Shown: piece after piece, positions 8,611 to 16,574 of the stretch
How the letters are laid out: every line of letters begins with the position of its first letter
Numbering within the stretch: the stretch's first letter is position 1
DNA from: Merismopedia glauca CCAP 1448/3
Lineage (GTDB): Bacteria; Cyanobacteriota; Cyanobacteriia; Cyanobacteriales; CCAP-1448
Direction of reading: 5' to 3'
Length of the DNA stretch: 49,344 bases
Assembly: GCF_003003775.1 (NCBI RefSeq)
Contig: NZ_PVWJ01000021.1
Span: 1-49,344, forward strand
Made by a program: the position numbers and the translations under genes
Notes under the pieces: generated by a model
Database searches by the model: none
What the model saw: only the letters and a program-made list of their open reading frames with translations
Told to the model about the DNA's origin: nothing

Positions 8611-10005
8611 ATGACTCTGAGCGCTGAAAGGATTGATTACCGAGAATTATTGCAAAAAGCTTATGTAGAACTCCAAAAAAGTCGCGCTCAGGTGCAGGAA
8701 ATGCGATCGCAGCAAACAGAACCTATCGCTATTGTAGGTATGAGTTGTCGCTTTCCAGGAGGTGCAAATAGCCCAAATGCCTACTGGAAGTTGCTTAAAG
8801 AGGGAAAAAGCGGGATTAAGGAGATTCCAGGCGATCGCTGGGATGTGGATTCTTACTACGATGCAGATTTTAATGCACCTGGGAAAATGTATGTGCGTTC
8901 TGGTGGGTTTATCGATGGTGTAGATACCTTCGATCCTCAGTTTTTCGGGATTTCTGAGCGAGAAGCGGCGGGAATCGATCCACAACAACGGTTGTTATTA
9001 GAGGTAGCTTGGGAAGCTTTAGAAAATGCCGGACAAACCTTAGATAAAGCTACTTTTAAAGAAACTGGTACGTTTATTGGCTCATTTATGGATGATTACC
9101 TGCGTCTGAATACAGGCAATCGGAAGCAAATTGATGCTTATAACAGTTTAGGAACCTTGCGCTGTATGACTGCGGGACGTTTGGCTTATCTGCTGAATTT
9201 GCAAGGTCCCACGATGCAGTTAGATACGGCTTGTTCTTCTTCTCTCGTCGCCGTGCATTTAGCCTGTCAAAGTTTAAGAGCTAGAGAATGCAACATGGCT
9301 CTAGCTGGAGGGGTCAATTTGATGCTGTCTCCCGATGTGACTATCGGTTTATGCAAATTGAGAGCTTTAGCTACTGATGGACGTTGCAAAACCTTTGATG
9401 CAACAGCAGATGGATACGTGCGCGGTGAAGGGTGTGGAGTAATCGTGCTGAAGCGTTTATCGAGTGCTTTAGCTGATGGAGATAATATCCTGGCTACGAT
9501 TCGGGGTTCGGCAATCAATCATGATGGGGCGAGTAATGGTTTAACGGCTCCTAATGGAGTGGCACAAGAAGCTGTGATTCGCAAAGCTTTAGCAAATGCT
9601 GGAGTGCAGCCATCAGAGATTCAATATGTCGAAACTCACGGAACGGGGACATCTTTAGGCGATCCAATTGAGGTTTTAGCTTTAGGAAAAGTGCTAAGTG
9701 AAGCGAGAACTACCGAGCAACCTTTAACTATCGGTTCGGTCAAAACTAATTTTGGTCACCTAGAATCGGCGGCGGGAATGGCTAGTTTGATGAAAGTGGT
9801 ACTTTCTCTACAAAATCAGCAAATTCCGCCCCATTTACATCTCAAAGATCCAAATCCCTATATTCCTTGGCAGAAATTTCCCCTATTAGTTCCCCAAAAA
9901 TTAACCCCTTGGTCAGCTAAAGAAGGTACGCGCCTAGCTGGAGTCAGTTCTTTCGGGATGAGTGGAACTAACGTTCATTTAATTGTGGAGCAAGGAGAAA
10001 ACTAA
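8611..10005 (+). CDS. Free-standing type I ketosynthase (first half of a split PKS module)
   Basis: 464 residues. A short N-terminal helix (RIDYRELLQKAYVELQKSRA, about 7-26) resembles a docking helix. A complete KS domain follows from EPIAIVGMSCRFPGG (about 37). The catalytic Cys is in DTACSSSLVAVH, the two His in VETHGTGT and NFGHLESAAGM, and the domain ends with GMSGTNVHLIVEQ. It should catalyse decarboxylative condensation of the FAAL-loaded acyl chain with a malonyl unit. The AT, KR and ACP of the same module are in the next gene. The gene stops directly after the KS at TAA 10003-10005. AAGGAG at 9993-9998 would have served as ribosome binding site for the next gene before a MITE landed between them. 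Confidence 0.93.
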   Translation: MTLSAERIDYRELLQKAYVELQKSRAQVQEMRSQQTEPIAIVGMSCRFPGGANSPNAYWKLLKEGKSGIKEIPGDRWDVDSYYDADFNAPGKMYVRSGGFIDGVDTFDPQFFGISEREAAGIDPQQRLLLEVAWEALENAGQTLDKATFKETGTFIGSFMDDYLRLNTGNRKQIDAYNSLGTLRCMTAGRLAYLLNLQGPTMQLDTACSSSLVAVHLACQSLRARECNMALAGGVNLMLSPDVTIGLCKLRALATDGRCKTFDATADGYVRGEGCGVIVLKRLSSALADGDNILATIRGSAINHDGASNGLTAPNGVAQEAVIRKALANAGVQPSEIQYVETHGTGTSLGDPIEVLALGKVLSEARTTEQPLTIGSVKTNFGHLESAAGMASLMKVVLSLQNQQIPPHLHLKDPNPYIPWQKFPLLVPQKLTPWSAKEGTRLAGVSSFGMSGTNVHLIVEQGEN

Positions 10006-10006
10006 T

Positions 10007-10168
10007 AGATCTCTTGCAAAATTATTTGAGAAATCGATTACGGTCGCTGCAATTTCGGAGGAAACCTCCTAAATCGCGACCTCCCCTTCTTCCTTCTTCC
10101 TTCTTCCTTCTTCCCTCTTCCTTCTTCCTTGACTCAACTAACAATTCTAGTATTTATGCAAGAGGTCT
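10007..10168. mobile_element. MITE, copy 2 (TIR AGATCTCTTGCA, target duplication AAT) at the KS/AT gene junction
   Basis: The left end AGATCTCTTGCA (10007-10018) and right end TGCAAGAGGTCT (10157-10168) match with one mismatch, and are the same ends as the MITE at 1866-2049. AAT at 10004-10006 and 10169-10171 is the target duplication. Inside lies a CTTCTTC seven-base tandem repeat (10085-10130). No transposase frame. The element sits on the stop/start overlap of the KS and AT genes. Confidence 0.85.
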
Positions 10169-10169
10169 A

Positions 10170-13100
10170 ATGTTGATTCAGCTTTTTCAACCAGAATCTC
10201 AATTATCCATACAGCGTCCTTACCATTTGCTGACCTTATCGGCGAAAACTCCCACTGCTTTGACAAAAATGGCAAAAAGTTATCAAGAATTCGTCATGGA
10301 GCGTCCTAGCGACGATCTGAGTCATATTTGCTTCAGTGCCAATACCGGACGTACCCATTTCGATTATCGCTTAGTGGCGATCGCTTCTGACCCAGCAGAG
10401 TTACAAGCTCAATTGGAGGTAAGTCAACCCTCTCTAGTACCTTCTCAATCGCCCAAAGTAGCCTTTCTGTTTACTGGACAAGGTTCTCAGTATGTAGGGA
10501 TGGGAAAACTGTTATACGAAACTCAACCTACTTTTCGCAAAACTCTGGATAAATGCAATGAGATTCTGCAACCTTATCTGGAACATTCTTTACTCTCAGT
10601 TCTGTTTGAGGATAATTCTCGACTCCACCAAACAGCTTATACTCAACCAGCTTTATTTGCTTTAGAATACGCCCTGGCTCAATTATGGACTGCTTGGGGG
10701 ATTGTTCCTAATGCCGTGATGGGTCATAGTGTGGGGGAATATGTCGCTGCTTGTGTAGCGAAGGTATTCAGTTTGGAAGATGGGCTGAAGTTAATTGCTG
10801 CAAGGGCAAGATTGATGCAATCTTTGCCCCAAAATGGCAGCATGGTGGCGGTATTTGCTTCCGAATCGCGGGTGCAAGAGATTTTGGTTCCCTATGCTGA
10901 TGATGTCCAAGTTGCGACTATCAATGGTGCGGAAAATGTCGTAATTTCTGGATTAACGATCGCAGTAGACCAAGTTTTAGAGCAATTGCACTCTCAAGGG
11001 ATGACGACTAGACCTTTACAAGTTTCTCATGCTTTCCATTCTCCCTTGATGACACCCATTTTAGAAGAGTTTGCACGGGTGGCGAGTTCGGTTGAGTTTC
11101 ACCTCCCGCAAATTCCTCTGATTTCTAATTTAACTGGGGAAATGTTTCATTTTGGAGAAATACCAGACGCAAGCTATTGGTGTCGTCATCTCAGGGAAGC
11201 GGTACAGTTTGCTAAAGGGATGGAAACTTTGCATCGAGAAGGGTTTGAGGTGTTCCTAGAATTGGGACCAAGTTCCACTTTACTCAATATGGGACAAAAG
11301 TGTTGGTCATCAGATGGGGAGACACGGGTTTCGGCTTCGCTCAACCCAAAGGGACATGGGGACACAGGGACACGCAGAGGAGATGATGGCGGGAAATTAC
11401 CTTTATCTAGTGCTTCTTGGCTCCCATCTTTGCAAAAAGGAGGAGATGACTGGCGACAAATACTGACTAGTTTAGGTAAATTGTATCTAAAAGGTGTGGC
11501 TGTCAATTGGTCTGGTTTCGATCGCGATTACAAGCGTCAACGTCTGGTTTTGCCTAATTATCCTTTTGAAGGGAAAAGTTTTTGGAGTACTTCTCCAGTT
11601 TGGAAAGATGAAGAGGGATACGGAGACGTGGGGACACGGGGACGCGGAGAGGAAGAGAATAGACAGGGAGAGAATGGGTTTATAGAAGTTAATGAGAGCA
11701 ATTTGGCAGGAAAAGAATTAATGGCAGACCAAGAAAGCACTAATGTGGCATCTGCTTCTTTAAACTGGTTTTATAAGTGGAATTGGCAACCAGAAGCTTG
11801 GGTTAAGGGTGAGGAAATTCCTGCTGGTGCTGTTTTAATTTTTAATGATGCAGATGACGTAGGAACTGGGTTAGCTAAGTTGCTAGCTGGAGATAAATAT
11901 CAAACTTATTTAGTTAATCCTGGTAAAAAGTTTAAGAAAAAGAAGAAAGGGCAATTTAAGATCGATCCTGCTCAAAAATCAGATTACGAGCAGCTTATCT
12001 CCCAAATTAAAGATAAGGGAATGGCGATCGCTGCTATAGTTCATCTTTGGTCGGAAAATCCCGATAGTATCTTGTTATTGGGGCAAGCTTTAGTCAAATA
12101 TGCTCCTAATGAGCAGATCGCTTTACTGGTAGGAACTCAAAATGCATATAGTACTTGCGATCGCGATCCTGTCGATGGCTACTATGGATCTATTAGTGCT
12201 ACCTTGGCTCAAGCTTTGGGTCAAGAAAATCCACAAATTAGCACTAAGATAGTCGATTTTGGCGGCAAAGGCGATTATAGATCTGTTTTACTAAAAGAAT
12301 TAACAGCTAAAAGCAGTCAAGAAGGGATTATCGCCATCAGAGATGGACGAAGACTAGGGCGAAACTTGGTGAGGATGGAGGAAGAGCTATCGCTAGAAAT
12401 TAATACTATCGAATCCCATCAGTCAAGAAATCGATTCCCAATCCCCAATCAAATTCAATCTGGCGAAACTTGGCTAATTACTGGGGGAACTAGTGCTGTA
12501 GGTGCGGAAATAGCTTTGGGTTTGGCACAGCGATCTAGAATTAATCTAGTTCTAACTGGACGGCAAAGTTTACCATCGCGAACTGAGTCTAAAAATTCTT
12601 ACCATTCCCATTATAACACGCAACACATCGAGTTGCTAGAAAAATTAGAAAATCTGGGCAGCACGGCTATTTACGAAGCCGTAGATATCACCGACTTAGC
12701 GGCAATGCAGGGATTAATAGAGAAAATTAAAGCTAAATTCGGCTCTATTCACGGGGTTATCCATGCAGCAGGAGTCCAAGATCGGGTTAACTTCCAAATG
12801 GTGCAAAAGTCTCCTGAAGCGATCGCCAAAGTCTTAGCACCCAAGGTACAGGGTACGATAATTTTAGATCGGGTTACTCGTCAAGAACCATTACGCAACT
12901 TCATTCTAATTTCTTCTGCGGCGGCTTCTCGTCCAGAATGGAGCGCTAATTTAGCTGATTACGCGGCTGCAAATGCTTTTATGGATGCTTACGCCAGCTA
13001 TCGACGTAATACTTTAGCACCTGGAAGCACGGTTGCGCTGAACTACTCTTTATGGCGCGATACAGGGATGACTAATATTGGAGGATTACCTCTATTATGG

Positions 13101-16100
13101 GCAGCTAAAGCCAAAGGACTGAACCCTCTAGAGCCAGAAGCCGCCGTCAGTGCATTTTTTAAGGCGATTTCCCTAGATTTACCCGTGGTTCATTTAGTAG
13201 ATTGGGAAATGGGGAGACGTGGGGATGAACAAGACTGTAGAGACGTAGCACCGCTACGTCTGGGAGACACGGAGACGCGGGGAAGCGGGGATGAAGAAGA
13301 CTGTAGGGATGTAGCACCGCTACGTCTGCAAGATGATGAACAGCGCGAGGAATTACCTGTTTCTAGCGCGGTAAATCTGCACCAAATAGTTAGGGAAGTG
13401 CTAACGCACCATCTCAAGGTTCCCACAGCACAGATTGAATGGGATAGAAGCTTTCCAGAACTGGGTTTAGACTCTTTAGCTGCGATTGAAGCGATTAAGG
13501 AACTATCTAGCACCCTGAAGACGGATTTATCAGCTACTTTACTATTTGAACATCAAACCCCCAACCAACTGGCGGATTATTTAGAGGAACGTTATGGGGA
13601 TGCAATAATAGCAGTTGATGTACCAAAAGCGATCGCACTACCAGATCTAGAAACGTCTTCCCCTAGTTTAACCCAAACCCAAACCCCAACAGAAATAGAC
13701 GACATTGCGATTATTGGGATGGCGTGTAAAGTTCCAGGTGCAGATAATGTAGATGAATACTGGGAATTACTGAAAGCAGGACGTTCTGCAATCAGTGACG
13801 TTCCCGCATCTAGATGGTCGCCTCAAGACTATTATGACCCTAATGCGATCGCAGGACACGCTAGCTATTCTAAACGGGGTGGGTTTGTTAACGGTGCTTT
13901 TGATTTCGATCCCATGTTTTTCGGGATTTCTCCCAAAGAAGCTACAGCAATGGACCCCCAACAGAGGTTATTTTTAGAAGTAGCATGGCAAGCTTTGCAA
14001 CAAGCGGGTTATGGTGGGAAAAATCGAACTAGGGAAATTGGGGTGTTTGTGGGTTGCGGGTTGAATAGCTATGCAGAACACTTTACCAACTACCAGTATT
14101 ACCAAGTTTTCAAACAACAGTTAGAAACCAGTAGCGACTTTAGTCATTTGTCGGGGGAAACTAAAGCCGAATTACTCAAAAAACTGACTCAAATCTTGCA
14201 ACCAGCCGAAATATTGCCGGAAACGGCGGCTGGAAATGAGTTAAACGAGATTGCAGCCAGAGTCAGTCATTGTCTGGATCTGACGGGACCTAGCCTTTCT
14301 ATTAGTACAGCTTGCTCTTCTTCTCTTGTAGCCTTGCATTATGCTTGTGAAAACCTGCGTTCTGGGCAAATTCCGATGGCTATTGTGGGTGGAGTTAACT
14401 TAAATATCAGTCCAACTCCCTTTACCTTCCTCAGTCGCGTCCAAGCTCTTTCTCCCACTGGTGAATGCTATCCTTTTGACGATCGCGCTAACGGCTTAGT
14501 TTTAGGAGAGGGTGCGGGTGCGTTGATTCTCAAACCCCTGAAACAAGCCTTAGCTGATGGTGACTTCATCCACGCTACCATTAAAGGTTCAGCCGTTAAT
14601 AACGACGGACATTCCCAAGGTATCACAGCACCGAATCCTCGCGGTCAAGCAGAAGCAATTCGGAAGGCGTATACTAACTTTAAAATCGATCCAGAAACGG
14701 TTTCTTATGTAGAAACTCATGGTACTGGAACTTTACTGGGAGATCCGATTGAAATTGAAGGTTTAAACCAAGCTTTTGGGACTTTTACCCAGCAAAAAGG
14801 CTTTTGCGGGATTGGTTCGGTGAAATCTTCCATCGGTCATTTACTCTCAGCTTCGGGTATTATCAGCACCATCAAGGTAATTTTAGCCATGCGTCACGGT
14901 TATTTACCTGGAACTTTAGGCTTTGAGAAACCCAACCCCCATATTAACTTTGCAGAGACACCTTTTTATGTAGTTGGTGGTTCGGGAGTACCCTGGAAAA
15001 GTAACGAAACTCCTTTGCGCGCGGGAGTCAATGGATTTGGATTTGGGGGTACTAACTGTCATGTGATTTTAGAATCACTAACAGAAGTAGGGGCGCAACG
15101 CGTTGCGCCCGTACAGAAGTCAGAAGTTTTGTTTTTCTGTTTAAATGCCAGGAATCCGCAAGGATTGAAGAAAGTTGCGTCAGAATTGCGCTTGCATCTT
15201 CTCCAGCATCCTGATTTAGAAATTTCCCAAGTTGCTTATACTCTCGCTAATTCTCAAAGGGAACTTGCTTATAAAGCTGCTTTTTCAGCTAATAACCGCA
15301 CTCAATTAATCGACTCTCTCACAGCTATTATTTCAGAACAACCTCACGCAGAGATTTATTTAGGTAAATCTAATCCTCAACGGGTGACACCAATCCATTT
15401 GGTATTAGATGGAGAGAGTAGAATTAGTGTTAAAGAACCAGAGATTTTGGGTAAATCTTTCCCTGAGTTTCACCAAGCATATATTAGTTGTATAAAACTA
15501 GGTACTAAAAAGATTCATGACTTTGCAGTGCAATATGCTTTAGGCAAGTTATTGATGTCTTTGTCAGTGCAACCTAGTAGTATTTTGGCGGAAAAATCGG
15601 GAGTTTTAGTAGCTGCTTGTTTATTAGGAAGATTGAGTTTAGCAAATGCGATCGCCGAACTTACTGATTCTCTCATGGCAGATGTCGATATTGCTTTAGA
15701 ATCTACCTGGAGTTGTCCTTTAATTACACCTGGGGGAACTTTTAGAAATTCAGTTTCTCTATCTATTTCGCAACTCAAAACCTTAGTTGAATCATCCAAG
15801 GAATTACCCAAGATGGATTCTCTAGAAAATCCAGGTGCAATTTATCTTCAACTGGGAGGTTCTCGATCTCTCAAAGATCGGTTGGCTGTTAACGAAGAAC
15901 AATGGATCTCAATTGGTGTCAACTCTACCCAGCTATTAGGAAATATCTCTCAATTGTATGTTTTAGGAGTGCGTTTCAATAGTGCGGGTTTGTATCCTGT
16001 TGGTACGAGTAAGGTTCTACTTCCTACTTATCCTTTTGAACGGAAAACCTACTCAATTTCTGTAGCTGAAACTGAAGGATATAAAGGTAGATTAGTGGCG

Positions 16101-16175
16101 ATCGCTACACCTTTTAGTTTATCTTCTCATGAACGTCAACCAAGTTACTTGGCTTTACAGAAAACGATGAAGTGA
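10170..16175 (+). CDS. Polyketide synthase: AT-KR-ACP-KS-(decayed AT)
   Basis: 2001 residues from ATG 10170. A TTG frame extension to 10014 lies wholly in the MITE and is not used. An AT starts at FTGQGSQYVGMG (about 100), with GHSVGEY holding Ser 187 and HAFHS, the malonyl-type motif. A KR follows with TGGTSAVGAEIA (about 770) and the Tyr in DYAAANAF. ACP has GLDSL with Ser 1102. The second KS (about 1175-1640) has STACSSSLVALH with Cys 1382 and VETHGTGT, plus about 25 extra residues before the Cys. Residues 1657-1965 keep AT-like order but lack GQGSQ, and GHSxGE reads AEKSGV, so this AT looks dead. There is no DH, ER or terminal ACP; the next protein begins with an ACP. Repeats occupy several linkers. 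Confidence 0.92.
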   Translation: MLIQLFQPESQLSIQRPYHLLTLSAKTPTALTKMAKSYQEFVMERPSDDLSHICFSANTGRTHFDYRLVAIASDPAELQAQLEVSQPSLVPSQSPKVAFLFTGQGSQYVGMGKLLYETQPTFRKTLDKCNEILQPYLEHSLLSVLFEDNSRLHQTAYTQPALFALEYALAQLWTAWGIVPNAVMGHSVGEYVAACVAKVFSLEDGLKLIAARARLMQSLPQNGSMVAVFASESRVQEILVPYADDVQVATINGAENVVISGLTIAVDQVLEQLHSQGMTTRPLQVSHAFHSPLMTPILEEFARVASSVEFHLPQIPLISNLTGEMFHFGEIPDASYWCRHLREAVQFAKGMETLHREGFEVFLELGPSSTLLNMGQKCWSSDGETRVSASLNPKGHGDTGTRRGDDGGKLPLSSASWLPSLQKGGDDWRQILTSLGKLYLKGVAVNWSGFDRDYKRQRLVLPNYPFEGKSFWSTSPVWKDEEGYGDVGTRGRGEEENRQGENGFIEVNESNLAGKELMADQESTNVASASLNWFYKWNWQPEAWVKGEEIPAGAVLIFNDADDVGTGLAKLLAGDKYQTYLVNPGKKFKKKKKGQFKIDPAQKSDYEQLISQIKDKGMAIAAIVHLWSENPDSILLLGQALVKYAPNEQIALLVGTQNAYSTCDRDPVDGYYGSISATLAQALGQENPQISTKIVDFGGKGDYRSVLLKELTAKSSQEGIIAIRDGRRLGRNLVRMEEELSLEINTIESHQSRNRFPIPNQIQSGETWLITGGTSAVGAEIALGLAQRSRINLVLTGRQSLPSRTESKNSYHSHYNTQHIELLEKLENLGSTAIYEAVDITDLAAMQGLIEKIKAKFGSIHGVIHAAGVQDRVNFQMVQKSPEAIAKVLAPKVQGTIILDRVTRQEPLRNFILISSAAASRPEWSANLADYAAANAFMDAYASYRRNTLAPGSTVALNYSLWRDTGMTNIGGLPLLWAAKAKGLNPLEPEAAVSAFFKAISLDLPVVHLVDWEMGRRGDEQDCRDVAPLRLGDTETRGSGDEEDCRDVAPLRLQDDEQREELPVSSAVNLHQIVREVLTHHLKVPTAQIEWDRSFPELGLDSLAAIEAIKELSSTLKTDLSATLLFEHQTPNQLADYLEERYGDAIIAVDVPKAIALPDLETSSPSLTQTQTPTEIDDIAIIGMACKVPGADNVDEYWELLKAGRSAISDVPASRWSPQDYYDPNAIAGHASYSKRGGFVNGAFDFDPMFFGISPKEATAMDPQQRLFLEVAWQALQQAGYGGKNRTREIGVFVGCGLNSYAEHFTNYQYYQVFKQQLETSSDFSHLSGETKAELLKKLTQILQPAEILPETAAGNELNEIAARVSHCLDLTGPSLSISTACSSSLVALHYACENLRSGQIPMAIVGGVNLNISPTPFTFLSRVQALSPTGECYPFDDRANGLVLGEGAGALILKPLKQALADGDFIHATIKGSAVNNDGHSQGITAPNPRGQAEAIRKAYTNFKIDPETVSYVETHGTGTLLGDPIEIEGLNQAFGTFTQQKGFCGIGSVKSSIGHLLSASGIISTIKVILAMRHGYLPGTLGFEKPNPHINFAETPFYVVGGSGVPWKSNETPLRAGVNGFGFGGTNCHVILESLTEVGAQRVAPVQKSEVLFFCLNARNPQGLKKVASELRLHLLQHPDLEISQVAYTLANSQRELAYKAAFSANNRTQLIDSLTAIISEQPHAEIYLGKSNPQRVTPIHLVLDGESRISVKEPEILGKSFPEFHQAYISCIKLGTKKIHDFAVQYALGKLLMSLSVQPSSILAEKSGVLVAACLLGRLSLANAIAELTDSLMADVDIALESTWSCPLITPGGTFRNSVSLSISQLKTLVESSKELPKMDSLENPGAIYLQLGGSRSLKDRLAVNEEQWISIGVNSTQLLGNISQLYVLGVRFNSAGLYPVGTSKVLLPTYPFERKTYSISVAETEGYKGRLVAIATPFSLSSHERQPSYLALQKTMK
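11312..11391. repeat. In-frame repeat after the first AT domain
   Basis: Units of GGGGACACGGGGACACGCAG type are interrupted by a palindrome with arms GGGTT and AACCC (about 11325-11346). The translated stretch is ETRVSASLNPKGHGDTGTRR, low in complexity and unlike PKS sequence. A further tract lies at 11617-11680 (EEGYGDVGTRGRGEEENRQG), just before the KR structural subdomain. Both are in frame. Confidence 0.75.
13211..13327. repeat. In-frame tandem and palindromic repeats in the KR-ACP linker
   Basis: Palindromes at 13237-13261 and 13303-13327 (pattern TAGAGACGTAGC...GCTACGTCT) each encode CRDVAPLRL. Between and before them are GGAGACACGGAGACGCGG-type tandem units. The whole block lies between the KR and the ACP, encoding roughly residues 1014-1053. 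Confidence 0.85.
15087..15126. repeat. In-frame GTAGGGGCGCAA palindrome plus AGAAGTC tandem repeat after the second KS
   Basis: The palindrome 15087-15114 (GTAGGGGCGCAA ... TTGCGCCCGTAC) is followed by AGAAGTCAGAAG (15115-15126). The same composite, palindrome then AGAAGTCAGAAG, is intergenic at 40690-40729. Here it encodes VGAQRVAPVQKSE in the linker between the second KS and the decayed AT. Confidence 0.85.
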
Positions 16176-16240
16176 ATTTGAATTTATGCGCTTATTACTT
16201 TACTGGTAAGCTGCTCTGCATTTAAATTATATACTTGGTA

Positions 16241-16269
16241 GGGGTGCAAGGTTTTGCATCCCTGTTTTT
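16241..16269 (+). terminator. Terminator-like hairpin after the PKS gene
   Basis: GGGGTGCAA (16241-16249) and TTGCATCCC (16254-16262) pair with a 4-base loop and one G-U pair, followed by TGTTTTTA. It belongs to the common GGGGCGCAAAGC/GCTTTGCGCCCC repeat family of this window, here with a usable U-tract 66 bases after the stop codon. Confidence 0.6.
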
Positions 16270-16414
16270 ATGTTTCACGCATTAGCCGCAGGGTAGGCGC
16301 AAAGAAGAGAGAGTAAGGAACCACATTGGCGCAGCCTGCCGAAGGCTTAGACACAAAGTTCACAAAGGGATTAATCAAAGATTAGTTCACGAATCCAATA
16401 GGATTGGTATAAGG

Positions 16415-16452
16415 TTTTCACGTTGTTTTCACGATGAATTGCTAAGTTGAAT
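16415..16452 (+). promoter_or_regulatory. Paired TTTTCACG motif upstream of the NRPS gene
   Basis: TTTTCACG lies at 16415-16422 and 16426-16433, again 11 bp apart, followed by GATGAATTGCTAAGTTGAAT. This matches the site at 4247-4284 at about three quarters of positions over 38 bases. It lies 123 bases before the ATG at 16575. I infer a common regulator or promoter element for the two cluster transcripts. Confidence 0.5.
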
Positions 16453-16574
16453 TAGTGATGTTATTGAGGTAGGTGTTAATGAAAAATAAGATGGCGATCG
16501 CCGTTCGTAAATATTATTCAAATTAAATAGCCAGTGCTGCATTTTCAAGATTATTTTTCAACTATATAGATGGC

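Larger units (their letters stand above)
16176..16574. other. Intergenic region between the PKS and NRPS genes
   Basis: About 400 bases without a gene. It holds a terminator-like hairpin (16241-16269), a GC-richer repeat tract near 16270-16360, and the paired TTTTCACG motif (16415-16433). The region therefore looks like a transcript end followed by a second promoter, so the NRPS gene may be transcribed separately. Confidence 0.55.

Noticed and set aside
8647-8988. Minus-strand frame of 113 codons within the KS gene
   Set aside because: Shadow of a strongly supported KS domain; no ribosome binding site or family resemblance. Other opposite-strand frames in the synthetases were rejected for the same reason.
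10014-10169. 52-codon N-terminal extension of the AT-KR-ACP-KS protein from a TTG codon
   Set aside because: It lies wholly inside the MITE, is rich in CTTCTTC-coded LPSSFF repeats, and ATG 10170 is the natural start at the former stop/start overlap.
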